Assembly (NCBI GenBank): GCA_037962975.1
Contig: CM075669.1
Span: 88,890,001 to 88,954,000 of the forward strand
Source: Clitoria ternatea
Taxonomy: Eukaryota; Streptophyta; Magnoliopsida; Fabales; Fabaceae
DNA: 64,000 nucleotides
Direction: 5' to 3'
The notes beneath the pieces were generated by a model. The model did no database searches. It saw nothing but the letters and a program-made list of their open reading frames with translations, and was not told the origin of the DNA. The position numbers were made by a program, and so were the translations under genes. Positions 21,462-33,883 of this stretch are shown here, piece after piece; position 1 is the stretch's first letter, and every line of letters starts with the position of its first letter.

Positions 21462-22731
21462 TGTTAGATATAGCAACCATTACCCAAGAAAAGGAGGAGG
21501 TGAATTGGCTAATGCTAATTTTAGAAAACTTTAACCAAATTTTCCCTTTTATAAAAATAAAGACTTTATGCAACAGAAATATGTATAAAGATTAAGGCAA
21601 GTCAAAAGAAAAAAAACTTTATTCAAATAAAATTAACCAAGTATAATTGTAAAAGATAAACCTTTATAACCAAATTAAAACCTTTGATAAAGAAATAAAA
21701 AGATTAAAATGATGCAAAACAATTATTTCCTTCATGGAAAGTATGAATGATATATAGAAAAAGCTAAGTAAAGAGTTTAGGGAAGATATATAACACCGTG
21801 ATATATCCTGGTTTGATCACCACCACCATGATCTAGTCCAATCTCCCAACCTTAAGGCTTAGAATTTTACTCTATAATAAAAATGGTTACAAGGTTATCT
21901 ATTTATAACTCTTAGACTACCTATCTAAAGCTTAAAGTTTCCTCACAACCCGATTCAAATCCCAACAAGATTAGCACAGTTTCAAGGTATCTCTAGAGAA
22001 GGCTTGCTCTCACCACAGAACCAAAACACTCTTTGTCTAAGAGCACAACAAAGAAAGATTTTAACTCGAATCTTATTATAGAAAGACTAAACTAAGGAAG
22101 AAAAAACTAACTCATGTATAGGAAACTATATAGTGGGATGATTATTTCTAAAATCTTGACTCTTAATTTATAGGAAAAATTATTGCCAAATAAGGAAATA
22201 GAATATACCCAATTACCAAAAATAAGACAGGCCTAGTATTAAAGGACACTTATAGAAGTTAGTTTAAACTAACATGCCTTATGGTTTGAACCAACCTCTA
22301 GTGTGGTCCAAACCACACCAAGCAAAAGATGGTCTGATCTGTTCCTTGAGTGGTTCAAACCACTCCCTTTGGTTCTGTCTAGATTTCTTTTTTTGTTTCA
22401 AAAGAAAACTTTTTAATGCACGAAATTTGTTTAACTTATGTTCACTTTAAGGCTCTTCTATCTTTAATTAAATGACTAAGGGCTAGCTCTGAAAACATCA
22501 ACCACATGAAGCTCTTATTAGCCCTTTGATTTGAAGGTCCACACATGGACTTCTAGCTTTTAGGTGCGTCTGATTTCATTCTTTTGTCTTTGTAGCATCG
22601 ACTTAGTCCATTGTAATTTCTTTGATATCAATATATCTTTTTTGACATAATCAAAACTATCATCTTTTAAGGCTTTGTTTATCATCACAAAGACCTTGTT
22701 TGGCATCATCAAAACTTGTTTCAATGAAACA
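21462..22731 (-). mobile_element. 5' LTR of a minus-strand SIRE-like Copia
   Basis: On the plus strand it starts TGTTAGATATAGC (the LTR end on the minus strand) and finishes CAATGAAACA (LTR start TGTTTCATTG), about 1.27 kb. It contains GTGGTTCAAACCAC-type palindromes at 22270-22375. Its left neighbour is its own primer site, so only LTR plus leader survive. On its right it interrupts a Tork-like Copia. Confidence 0.75.
22270..22375. repeat. GGTT-CA-AACC palindromes in an LTR
   Basis: Copies include TGGTTTGAACCA, GTGGTCCAAACCAC and GTGGTTCAAACCAC. The same word family is found in the LTR at 34229-35415. Confidence 0.7.
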
Positions 22732-22734
22732 TTT

Positions 22735-24699
22735 ACTCATTGTTGTTTAATTATGGTGTAATTGGCCCATATATATCTCCATGCACAAGTTGTAACTTGT
22801 TGATGCTTTCCATGAAATCTTCTTAGGCATAGAGTTTCTATCATTTTCCAATCAAACACTCTATGTGTAACTTCTTTGGAATCTTAAGTGATGATAACCC
22901 ATTTACCATCTTCTTACAAAAGAGTTTCCTCAATTCGTTGTAACTTAAATGACCAAATCAATAATGCAAAAGATGGAATTCATTTTTTGATACAGTTTGA
23001 AAACATGAAGAAGTTTTTGGTATCATGGCAGCCAGCAGAGAAAAGATTCTACTTGCATTCATATCAGTATACACGATTAATCCTCTTTTAGGATGATATA
23101 CACTACGTTGTAACTTCTAGGCTCAATACTGGCCACTGACTCCCCATCTCCAGAGAAGCTAATATGACCCATATGCTCTTAAAGGCGTGAGCTGAGTCAT
23201 CACATTGGCCCATTCATAAACCGGTGTCAACACTTCACTCTCTTGACTAGAGTCAAGAAATCCTTAAGTAGCTTAATGGCCGAAGTCACAAGAAGGCACA
23301 AAAATAGCAACATGGGACAAACCTACAACAATGTAAGTTTCACGTGATGTACGGCCTGCTCCAGCACATAAAATAAGGCACGACATGACACTCCTTCGCT
23401 CTAAATATAGCAAACACCCTCATAAGTGGTAAGCTCTCTAGTACCCATTTCATTGACTCGACATAACTTCGATGTTAGAATCCGAACTGACTTGAGCGTC
23501 GGAGTGTCTTTGTAGGTACCACCCCCCTTCACCCCTCAATGCGTTGGGCTAGTGTAAGGAGCTTGACAACGTCATCTGATGACACTAGTTCGGTCCACCT
23601 GTTACACGAGATCAGATCAGGACAACCAATTCTCCTAAGTTTACATCAAATTAACAGTTTTGGACACTGGTTGTGGATGGAGTACTTTGGCCCCGTACCC
23701 CGGCCAGATCACTTTCCATGTTGAATCAAAATAGCCAAGCCATTTTCTTAAAGCTACCCTATGCTAAATAGATTATTATTAAGTTTAAGGAATATAGTAA
23801 ACACTAGAAATCACTTGTGTAAATTCAATCACTTGTATAAGAATATTTCTTGTACCCATAACAACCATTCTAATGTTATTTCCAAGTTATACAGTTTGGC
23901 TAAAGCTTTCATCAAACTCCGAGAACCATTCTTTATTTCCAGTTATATGATTGTTGCAACCCGAATCAAGGAACCATATCTCTTCCATCTTGGCTTTCTT
24001 GTTGTCTGTGTAAGACATTAATAACAATTCTTCTTCCAGTTGGTTGTTTCCAATGAGAACCTTCATAGTGAAAGTGTTCTAACTTGTGACATTTAAACAC
24101 TTGATAACAACCTTATTGAAGAATTTTCTTCCTTTTACTTTGAAGCTCATCAATAGTAATCATGTCTAAGTTCTCTGATACTTCAGTTGAGCATACCACA
24201 TAATCAAATTTTGAAACCATTGATCTCAAAATCTTCAGAGTAATGACTATTTCACTCATACTTTCACCACAAACGTTCATTTTGTTGGCTATGGTTAATG
24301 TACAAGAAACATATGCATTCATTGTCTCTTCTTCCTTCATATGAAGAATCTCGAAATCTTTGCGTAATGCTTACAATTATGCTTTTTTCCATGGTTGAAC
24401 TTGTAAATTTTTGCTTCATTGGATCCTAGATATTTTTTTGTTGTGTCCCTCTTAAGGATTTCCTCTAGAACTTCATGGTGTATTGCTTGAAAAGTGTAAC
24501 TCTTCAACTTTAATTCCGTCAACTTCTGTTGCTCGATTGACCTATGTTATGTCCTCGTAGGCTCTGCTCTATCTGCCACCACTAATATTCCATTCTCAAA
24601 GTGGAGAAAATTATCCATCAACATTACCTAATGATCATGGTGGCCATCAAACCTTGGAATAACGAGTTGCACGAAACTACTACTACTACCTTCTGTCAT
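22735..24699 (-). pseudogene. Gag-pol fragment of a Tork/TNT1-like Copia
   Basis: Minus-strand gag starts at an ATG (24699-24697) with MTEGSSSSFVQLVIPRFDG. It continues through KLKSYTFQAIHHEVLEEIL and SEIVITLKILRSMVSKFDYVV, the UBN2-type gag. The protease end shows WFLDSGCNNHITGNKEWF (about 23985-23930). The integrase zinc region follows beyond the inserted LTR with KRGLIVYTDMNASRIF, FGHLSYNELRKL and LHIECLIGK (about 23100-22850). The rest of pol is lost where a SIRE-like LTR joins at 22731. Multiple frameshifts and stops. A Tat LTR occupies 23117-23711. Confidence 0.88.
23117..23711 (+). mobile_element. Solo LTR of the Tat/Ogre-like family
   Basis: About 595 bp, homologous to 47353-47909, including GGCCGAAGTCA, CACGTGATGTAC and the shared R/U5 signature at 23489-23517. 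It splits the Tork-like gag-pol between protease and integrase; coding text resumes on both sides. The flanking ACTTC (left) and ACTTT (right) may be a decayed 5-bp target duplication. Being a lone LTR, it probably arose by recombination between two LTRs. Confidence 0.75.
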
Positions 24700-25560
24700 T
24701 CTTCTAAACTCTTTTACCCGAAAGAAAACTACACTTTCTTTCTTAACTCACAATCACTATTTTCCCTCACATACTTAGTATTAGATCCAATAACAGAGTT
24801 CTCATATCACTTACTAGAATAGAACATTATTACATAAATTTGAGACAAAATTTTATATTTAAGAAAACTGAACCACATGTCGGTTTGACTTACTAATATA
24901 TGAAAACTGAAACAATAATTAACTAACGTTTTGCATGGCCTATAATGTGGGTGCTTGATAAAGAAACCAACTTCTATTTACGTGTCCCTAATTAAAAGAA
25001 ACTAATCACAACAAATTTTTTGAAAATTTTGATAAGATTTTACTGTTGGAATATTAGTAAGCATGGTTTGAGGCCTGAAAGGAACATTTTGAAGAGAGTC
25101 CAACTAAACTCAAATATAATCACATGAAACCATAGAAGATCTTAGAATATTGGATATAAATCTTTTTAAAGATTGTATAATTATTCCTTATATTTATATT
25201 CTTATCTCATATATGCTGCTAATTTATACAGATAAGCAACGCAAATATAGAACTATACTGATTTGGATTCCCTGGGGAATGGCGTGATTTATACACTATT
25301 AATTAAGTTATTTCACAAAATAAATGTAAAAAATAATTTTTATAGAATTCTATCATAAACCCAAATAGTTAACTCTGCCAGCTCATGGCTATGCCAGCTC
25401 ATAGCTATGCCAGCTCATCAATTCTGTTTTTTTTCTCTAACTGTTTTCAACTATGTGTATATAAGGGCCACAATACTCACACTAAAAAGTAATGAATCAG
25501 AATTCTTCTTTTCACATTTTCGAGCCTTGTTCATTATCTTCCATGGGTGTTAGTTTACTT
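24700..25560 (-). other. Probable leader and LTR of the Tork-like element
   Basis: On the minus strand, upstream of gag, a degenerate AGTGATATGAGAACTC lies at about 24800-24817 and resembles AGTGGTATCAGAGC. The LTR would begin just to its right, but I cannot place its far end. A TGTATATAAGGG at about 25457 faces the plus strand, which does not fit a minus-strand LTR. Low confidence. Confidence 0.35.
25377..25419. repeat. 16-bp tandem repeat, 2.7 copies
   Basis: GCCAGCTCATGGCTAT, GCCAGCTCATAGCTAT, then GCCAGCTCATC. It lies about 40 bp before a TATA-like site in an otherwise AT-rich stretch. Confidence 0.8.
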
Positions 25561-27583
25561 TGATTACAAAGCAATTTAACACACAAATTTTACATTAAGG
25601 AGATTTTATACCAATAATAGTAGCTGAAAATAAAAAAAACCGGCTATCCCAAGCTGCACCATTTTCCAACTGGAATCCAAATCCTACTACATACATATTA
25701 TAGTGCAGCCAATTTTATATCAAAGTATATTAATTATGAAATGGACACAATTGTTCTGGAGTTCTCAGACACGTGGAAGCAAAGGAGATTGACAAATGGA
25801 TGAAAAGAAAACCATGTTTAACATGATGCGGGATACAAATTCATTGAAAACTCAAAAAGGGTCCTCATCCATTACTGAACTACCTAACTAATTGGGTATA
25901 TATGTAGCCTATTAAATACGTCAAATTCGTAGTTTGTTGGACTTTACTTCAAAATGTTACATCTAGACATCTAGCTAGTGCTTTTCATTCATTTCATTGT
26001 ATTTTCTTTTTATCAAATCTAATCAATATATCTAGAAGGACTGCTAAGAACGAAAGTGCTTCAATGAAAGTGATTACGAAAATGTTCATGTGTTAGTATT
26101 TCATTGGACATTGGACATTATAGATTTTGCAGATATTATTATGCATGATATCATACTAACATATTTACGAGCATAGGGCAATCAAAATGACTCGAACAAA
26201 TCTATTGGAATTTAGTATTTCTTTTTCAAATTTGCTTCTCTCTCTTTTTCTTTCTTTTTTAATTTAATTTTTTTTATTAGTATGAAAGTAACAGATGGAA
26301 TTGACACTAACTTACTCAACCCGCACAAATATAACCAACAAGAATTTGTAGCATAGCTCTTCAACTAAACGAAAAATTAAATTTTTATTTCAATTGTTTA
26401 TCTTTTCAATAAATTTTAAATTAGTTCCTAATTTTTTTAGTTGTGTACGTGTCTTATCTTTTAAAAATATTTTAGTTAGGTTATCTTTATATAATTTTCA
26501 CTAATAAGGAATCATGAAGTGCTAGATAAATATCACACGTTGACATCTCCTTATTTGCTAAATGTGCGACACCACATCACATGCTAAATTTGTTGACATG
26601 AGTTGTGCCGAGTAGGTGCCTATTCTGCAGCACATCATGTGATTGATCCCCATGCAATACACTTTTTTTAATTTTTTTATTATCAATCAACCAATAAACA
26701 TTTGATACGTAAAGTAATTATGTAGCAGGACTAATGACACAAAAAATCTCTGTTAACAAAGTTAGTTAAGAATGGATGAAAATGACTAAACTTTTTTTTC
26801 CAACAAAAGACAATATTATCCATAAACGAATATAAAGGTACTTAAACCTAGGGCGTTTCTAATATTTTGGAGGTCTTGAGCATAATGAGTATAAATGACC
26901 TATAAAACTAATAAGTTTTTTTATTCTCAGATAAAATAGTTCTATAATTTAAATACTAATCTTTATATTATTTAAAATCTCAAAATTAATAATTTCACCG
27001 TAAAAATTAAAATTACTTTCTTTATTTGTAATTGAACAATAGCTATATAGCACAATATTAACTTTAGTGCAATTCTTCATGAATAGTAATAGGAATAAAT
27101 GATAAAGTAGTTCAATAGAAGTAATATTAGGACGATAGAGTAATGTTAAAAAGATCCCAAAATTTCACTCCCAATATATTTGTATAATAATTACATTGAA
27201 ATTAAAATCTTTATATTTTTATAATTTTCAAAATTGTCCATCTAAAATTAAAAAAGTAAAAGAAAAATTGAGCAAATATGGTTTTGATTCCAAATTATCA
27301 TTATTCATACCATACCCAAATTAAACTATGAATAAATTTTAAAAATTCAAAAAATAAAATGAAGAAAGGAAATGAAAGTTGTCTCTTATCTAGTAGTGGT
27401 GTTATCGTGTTAAAGGAAATGAAAGAAGATGGTCAAATTCTTATATTTAACAAGCAATTGCAATGATAAATGGTTGAAATTTGGTGGACTTAAATGATGA
27501 AATAGGTTCAGAAATTAAAATTTAACATGGAAAATTAAGGAAAAAAATTGATTCTTGCCATTATTTTTAGTCCATATTATGTT
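25561..27583. other. AT-rich sequence without recognised gene
   Basis: No frame of note and no family I can name. About 26345-26790 has the look of a non-autonomous element (CACATGCTAAATTTGTTGACATG, then ACTAATGACACAAAAAATC), and similar words (GTGACACGTAATTGCCACATGC) occur near 37320. I cannot define its ends. Confidence 0.3.
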
Positions 27584-27589
27584 TAGTTG

Positions 27590-27783
27590 AAACATTACCA
27601 CTATTTTAGCTTACAAACTACTTTTGATGTGTTTTGGTAGGTTGAAGGCCTTAAAATGCCTTGGGAGAGAAAAGAAAAGAGAAAGAGAAAGCTTCATTTT
27701 CGCTCAACTCCATACCAGCAACCGTAAATCTGCTCCTACTACTTAGTTTATCATTAGGTTGTGAGAAAATCGGTTGTTGTACA
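27590..27783. repeat. Dispersed repeat shared with about 44150-44330
   Basis: The two stretches align over roughly 150 bp (both contain GAGGCCTTAAAA or GAAGGCCTTAAAA, TTGGGAGAGAAAA, then CAGCAACCRTAAAT). It directly precedes a TGTAACATCC LTR start here. Probably old LTR or UTR text of the same Gypsy group. Confidence 0.55.
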
Positions 27784-28732
27784 TGTAACATCCCAGATAT
27801 TTAAATTAAATTAATTGCACTTTAGAGAACTGATAAATGAATTATTTAGAGATTGTTAAGAATTAAAATTTAATTTTATATTTTGATTGGTGATGGGATT
27901 AAATTAATTAATTAGAGTTGAGTGATTAAGAGATTAGTTTTAAACTAAATTGTGAATAATAAATTATTAATTACTATATGGTAAAAGTAAGAAGAGAAAT
28001 TACTAAAGGTAAAGTTTTATTTAAAAAGAAAAGATAAAAGAATTTTAAAATGAAAGAAAATGTAAAAGAAATTAAAAAAGGGGATGAAATGGCAAAAATG
28101 CCCTTGGGGCCTTACATTTTTTTCTAATTCCTTTCTTCTCTTCTACCCATACGTGAAGCTTCTTCTTTCTCTTCTTCTTCGTTCTTGGCCATGAGGTATA
28201 GTGGCCTAATTGACGTCCTTTTTCTTATCGAAACTTGAAATTAAGGATACCATTGAGATCGAGGGAGTGAGGTGTGTAATGGGATAAGGTTTTGATAATG
28301 ACAAACATGTTAACAAAGGCAAAGCAAACACAAATATGAAGAATGCACATGAACAAGGAATAAATGTGTTTGATGAATGATATAGTATTTGATGAACCAC
28401 AAAGGGAAAATATGGTTGACAAAGAGATAACATGATCAAAGAACAAGGATGAAGTGCAAAACAATTAATGATCAATTAGAAGTGAATGATAAATGGCAAT
28501 CCTATGACATGAATTAAATCATCATGAAGATCAAGCTCATACGGGTCAAGAAATCAAGAATTAAATGCATAAGGATTGATGAACATCAAGGATACATGTT
28601 AAGGCATTTAAAAAGGTTTAAAACAAGTGAAAAATGATCATCAAAGTGCCCAACGATCAAAGGAACCAAGGTATATGCCAAAGCATCTCAAAAAGGGTGA
28701 AAAAATATATGAAAAGTGGAGAATCAGGAGGA

Positions 28733-28976
28733 TGAATTGATTCATACCCTCCTGAATCGATTCATACGAATTAATTTGGCCTAGGATGTGATTTTGAAAG
28801 GGCTAAATCGATTCACATGCATATGAATCGATTCATGTGTGCCCAGAAGCTTAAAATCATCAATTTTGAAGGTCTGAATCTATTCAAATCAATCATGAAT
28901 CTATTCATATGTTATTGAATATCAAAATGCACTAAATAAATCTATTCATGGTGAAAATAAATCTATTCATTTAGTT
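28733..28976. repeat. ATGAATCGATTCAT palindromes in the solo LTR
   Basis: A perfect 14-bp palindrome lies at 28823-28836. Other copies are near-perfect (TGAATTGATTCAT, TGAATCGATTCAT, AAATCGATTCA) or changed in the centre to TGAATCTATTCA. About nine copies in 245 bp. Confidence 0.85.
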
Positions 28977-29182
28977 AAAAATTGTTACAGGCAGATTGAA
29001 ATTTGAATCAGAGAAACAGCATTGCATGAAACATGGAAGCACTACAAAAAGCAAGCCTTAAATCATGGAATTGGCAGACAAATAAAGAATCCATTACATG
29101 AAACATGGAATTAAGTCTTCCATTGCATGAATTAAGGATTAGTGGGAGATTTCTTTAATGCAAAGCATCTAAAGGAATTGGC

Positions 29183-29190
29183 TATAAATA
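29183..29190 (+). promoter_or_regulatory. TATA box of the solo LTR
   Basis: GGCTATAAATAGAG in mid-LTR; form and position fit a plant retroelement promoter. Confidence 0.65.
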
Positions 29191-31653
29191 GAGAACAAAA
29201 AGAAGTAACACAAAAACACCAATTCAAGCAGAGAAGCATTTCCTCTAACTACTCCCTTCTCTTTTTTTTCGTTGCATTACTCTTTATTTCCTTAATTTTG
29301 CATATTCTCCTTGAGAGTTTTTAGAGAGAAAAATATTTGAGTGCTCTTAAATTTACATATCCTCTCTATGAGAGTTATTATTTTGTGAGAGCTTAAATTT
29401 GTGTATCTACTCTATTGAGAGTTATTCTTGTAAACACTATCACTAAAATTCTGAGAGTTTTAAGGCTGGGTTTCAACCTTGGTTATTGAGGGATTGTGAG
29501 ATTGGGTGGGTTGCCCTTTGCTTGTGAGGATTGAGTTCTTGAGTGTGGGACACTAGGAAGCTGTAATTGCTCAAAGCTTGTAATCTTAAATTCTCAATAG
29601 TGCAATCCTTCAAGTGGGTTGCTTGAAGGCGAGACGTACACCGGGGTGGTGGAACTCGTTATATCGGTTTGCAAATTCTCTTTTCCCTAAACTCCTTTGT
29701 TATTGTGAATTTAAATTTCTTGATAAAATATTTATACCAAATTAATTTGTTAAAATTGCTTAAATTAAATCCTTGAATTAATTGACTTAAAATAGTGTTG
29801 GAGTTAATTATTGCATACTAAGTGCTTAAACTAATAACTTGCCTTGTTTATCATAATTAACTCTTGGATATTGTCTCTTCACCTCAAAGTGCTTTAGTAT
29901 GATATGTGCTTCTTAATTATTACCTCTTCTACATTGTATCATTTGTGTATTAAGAACTGTTTTCAAAGGGATTCTGCACAAAAATTTGAAATACTCAATT
30001 CACCCCTCTTGAGTATCGAGGCCTTGGCTAACAAGGTGACTATATAGACGGGTTCAATTTCATGATTTCTTCCTTTCTCTCTCTAAGGCCAAAATGAGGT
30101 TTGTATAAAGGGTTTTTGATTTTTCATTCTTATGACATTTTGGAGCTAAATAATGGTTCTAGGAAAAGTAGGTGTTGAAGAATAATGAGTAAGGTTTTGT
30201 TTTTGTGTTATAAATGGAGGACCGAGTGACGGAAGCCGTTAAGCGAAGTGGGTCTTGAAGCGGAGGTCAAAATCATCGAAGATAATCTTTAAAAACTCTA
30301 ATGGCAGGTTTAGGTTAGTTTTGATATAATGGGTTTTCATTCTGGATGTCAAAACATGATGTGGATTCATAAAATGTTGGATTTTAGATTTTTAGTGAAG
30401 TTTGGTGGAGTTGGCGTTTGATTTGAGGAATTGGAATCACGGAAGTAAGGTAAGGGGGTGTACTTGGTGTACAAATTAATGAAAATAATTTTAATGATGA
30501 TTCTGACTCGTGGGAAAATGGTAGGATAGACTAAAAATATTGAATCTAATGTAAATGCTAAATGTCGATATATATGATGCTAATAGTATATGATTGAATG
30601 ATATTGATGAATGAGGACTTGATTGATAATGTAGAAATGTCGATATTGTGATACATTTGGTTTTGAGCCATTGAATAATAACGAGAGATAAAAAATGTGT
30701 GAGAATGTTGAGAATTGATAAAGTGAAGATCAATTATATTACAATGTCTAAGTGATAATGTTTATGATTATGTGTGGAACTTGTGAAATTTTATTATTCC
30801 ATTAAATAACATGTTGATATGATATAATGAAGCGAAATGATGTTGAATTGTTAAATGATATGATGAATTGAGAGATGTTGTAAATTTAGATGATAAGAGA
30901 AATAATGCACCTGAGTAGCAAGGAGAAACCCTAAGTTGATTGTCATAGTGTCAAGGTATATTATTTAAGACTTCTATCCGAGTTAATATGTGATAAAATT
31001 GATGTATGTGTATATTATATGGTATGGCTAGCTGATCGGTATAATTACCCCTCATTCTGGCTCCCGTGGTTGCGTGTGGCCAAGTTGAGCTACCCAGTGG
31101 TCAGGTAGGACCCAATGATGAGGTGGGGAGCCAGGTAGGGCTCGATGGACTAGGTAGGGTTCACGGGTGGTCGGGAAGGACCCCCAGCTAACGACCAATC
31201 TAATTTAGTATATGGATACCAGAGAGACATTATTATTATCACTAACTGAGAGTTAATTGTTAAATTAATTGGATTGATGATATAATCTGATGAATTACTT
31301 GTGATCATGTGGTGTGGTGTGTTAATTATGCTATTGATGAGATAAAAGATTGTTATGAGATTTTGAGCTGAGATTGAAATTGGAATAATTGAATGATAGA
31401 ATGTGTCTTTGGCTGTCTTACACTTTTCCCTATAGGCTTTGATTATTTGCACTGATTTATATTGTCAGTCACTCACCCTTACCGTTGTTGGCAGTGACTA
31501 AAGATAGTGACATAGCTGATACCACAGAGACTAGTGCTCGATTAGCTAGAAGCAATGCCAAGGGGATTGGGTTGTTGGTGTATGTGTAGTTATATAAATT
31601 TGTAATGTTTTGACAATTTTGTGGCCATAGTGATAGTTTATGTAAATATGTGT

Positions 31654-31688
31654 GCATATATATATATATATATGTATGTGTGTGTATG
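31654..31688. repeat. AT/GT dinucleotide microsatellite
   Basis: A run of alternating AT changing to GTATGTGTGTGTATG within the Tekay-like LTR. Confidence 0.85.
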
Positions 31689-32494
31689 CAATGGTACTTT
31701 ATGCTGCATGTTGGTCGTAACTGATGAGTATGATTACGGTGATGATCTGATTATGGAGTTGAAGACCTAGTGATGGTCAAGTTGCTTTATATATATAATG
31801 GTTATGAGTGATGACCAGGATGTGAAGGATAATGTATATGTGTTTGATGACTAGGATCTATACATGGCAGAGCCATTTTGATTGATGACGCATGACTATA
31901 GGTAGGTCAATGTGATTGTATGCATGTTGTATGAGGAAGCATATATAGTGAATGAATAAATGAAAGGCATTGAGCTAATTATGTGTGAATGTTATATATG
32001 ATTTTTTGTACCTTGATAAGAACTAAACCAAAATGTTGGAGTAGTTTGAGTGGTAGAATTCTTAAATAGTATGGGATACATTTGTTTTGAATTGATTTGA
32101 GGTGGTGGAGTAGTTAAATTTCATGTAGCTGATGTTAAAGACATTAATTAGAGAGGAGATAGGTGAATTTCACCAACTAAAAGAGTGGAATTGAGTTCCA
32201 GTGGGATCTGAAGTCCCCGGACCGTGTACACTTGCCCTGGGCATATTTATGGTATGCGTGTGCAAAGAAATTGATGATTGCATTGCATTTGGAATGGTCT
32301 AGGTAGTGAAGTTATTTGATAAAGTGGCAAACTATATTTTGCATGTATCTTTATGATTCAGATGAAATTTTGAGCATGGACTGTGCTTACAAGTCTAAAA
32401 TAAGTAATAGACTATAAAGTTTCGTAGCAATCAAAGTTAAAATGAGTAAGATAGGATGCGAGGAAGTTGACCTAGAGATAAAACTGCTGTAAAT

Positions 32495-32701
32495 CTCACT
32501 CAAGCGAGTCCATTCTCGTTAAGCAAGACTCTAGGTGAAATTCAGGGTGATTTCTAGGTTAATTATGCTGAAGCAGGAATAATCTCGCTTTAGCGAAACC
32601 TAGAGGGGGAGATTTTGGTAAATTTTTACTCAAGCGAGACATTTCTCGCTCAAGTGGAATATGGGTTCTCGCTCAAGTGAGCTAATTCTTGCTCAAGCAA
32701 A
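32495..32701. repeat. CTCGCT-type palindromes in the second Tekay-like LTR
   Basis: Includes CTCACTCAAGCGAG (32495-32508), TCTCGCTTTAGCGAAA and CTCGCTCAAGTGAG. Same motif as at 9148-9683, although the two LTRs otherwise share little sequence that I can align. Confidence 0.8.
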
Positions 32702-33299
32702 ATTAGAATTTTCTCTTTTTTCATAAAAGTTGTAGATAATTGAGTTGCGAATATTTTTCCGTTGGATTCGCCTCAATCGGAGGTCCATAGCTCAAGTTAT
32801 GCTCAAAATACTATAGGGTGTTATGGCTGAGATTTTATACGGACTGGTTCCATATTTCTATGAATTGGGTAATCTTAAGGACATAGTTGGCCCTTGACCC
32901 CTTCATAACATTTGTAGATAATTAAGTTATGAAGGTGTACCAGTTAGATTCACCTCGATCAAAGTTCATAACTCCGGTTAGATGTAAAATACTTAATGAT
33001 GTGCAAGGAATATGCATCCTAAAAATTTTTTGATAAATTTTCTTTATGTTGTTTTGTGAGTTTTTGATGTATGCCATATTATTTCAAGTAAAATCTAATA
33101 AATTAAGGTTAAAACCTCTATTTTAAAATAAGTAGATATGACAAGAGGTTATAGTACAAATGGTTGTATGTTGTTTCATGGTGAATATACATATAAGGGT
33201 GTTACAAATTATGTAGAATATGGAAAAAATGTTACGAGACTTTGAAGCATAGAGGTATGGTAAAGAAGATATCTATAAAGCGAATGTGGTATTTTCCAA

Positions 33300-33810
33300 T
33301 AATATCATGACTACAATAATTGTATTCCTCATTGGCTATAGTCAACCACATGAATGGCATTGTGAGAATCAAAGAGAAGAAGGTGTGTTATGTCATCTGT
33401 CTGATTGAGAAACATAGAAGCATTTTGATGGAAGTTACCCCAATTTTGCTGTTGAACCTTATAATGTTAAGGTTGGGTTTATTTTTGGATGGATTCAATC
33501 CATTTGAAGTATACAATAAGACCTATTAATGTTGGCTGGTCATTTTAACTTCTTACAAGTTACCTCCTGAAATATGCATGAAATGCAAGGTGATGTTTGT
33601 TTCTATAATTGTTCCTGGTATAAACAATCTAGAAGCTAAGATTGATGTTTTTACATAACTCTTGACAGAATATTTAAAGTTATTGGGTGACGATAGTGTC
33701 AACATGTTTGTGTCATCATGAAAGTTGTTTTAATGTGGACCATAAATGACTTTTCGACGTATGATATGTTGTCTAGGTTGTCAACAACAAGGAAATTGGC
33801 TAGTCAAGTT
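33300..33810 (+). pseudogene. CACTA (En/Spm) TNP2-type transposase fragment
   Basis: DNA transposase remnant. Readable blocks across frameshifts: GVLCHLSD, then HFDGSYPNFAVEPYNVKVG (about 33415-33475), then in another frame DGFNPFEVYNKTY with a stop, CWLVILTSYKLPPEICMKC (about 33530-33590), VPGINNLEAKIDVF, LLTEYLKLLGDD and INDFSTYDMLSRLST. The order matches the central TNP2 transposase domain of plant CACTA elements. The N-terminal part is missing where the Tekay-like LTR ends at 33206; the catalytic remainder downstream is deleted. Terminal repeats were not found. Confidence 0.82.
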
Positions 33811-33883
33811 GGCATTATATTTGTATACAAAATAACAAAATCAATTTTATACTAATAACAATTCTTTCATTTTTCTTTATAGG

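Larger units (their letters stand above)
28275..30033 (+). mobile_element. Solo LTR of a SIRE-like Copia with AGGTG target duplication
   Basis: Starts TGTAATGGGATAAGG and ends CTTGGCTAACA. The 5-bp AGGTG stands on both sides (28270-28274 and 30034-30038), which fixes the ends. Promoter TATAAATA at 29183-29190. The late CAATTCACCCCTCTTGAGT and the early TTTTGATAATGACAAAC are typical of the group. It sits inside the Tekay-like LTR and is therefore younger than that one. Confidence 0.92.
27784..33206 (+). mobile_element. Tekay-like LTR (probably solo), interrupted by another LTR
   Basis: Starts TGTAACATCCC and ends GGGTGTTACA, mirror ends of a Tekay-type LTR. Without the nested element it is about 3.66 kb, similar to the 4.0-kb LTR at 6040. 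Like that LTR it has a GC-rich patch (about 31035-31195) and a CTCGCT-type palindrome array (32495-32701). No gag-pol adjoins. The flanking bases (GTACA left, AATTA right) do not match, so either the duplication decayed or the ends come from different copies. Confidence 0.7.

Noticed and set aside
29142..29324. 60-codon ORF with a hydrophobic C-terminal segment
   Set aside because: It lies across the TATA box and R region of a solo LTR; there is no sign of coding conservation.
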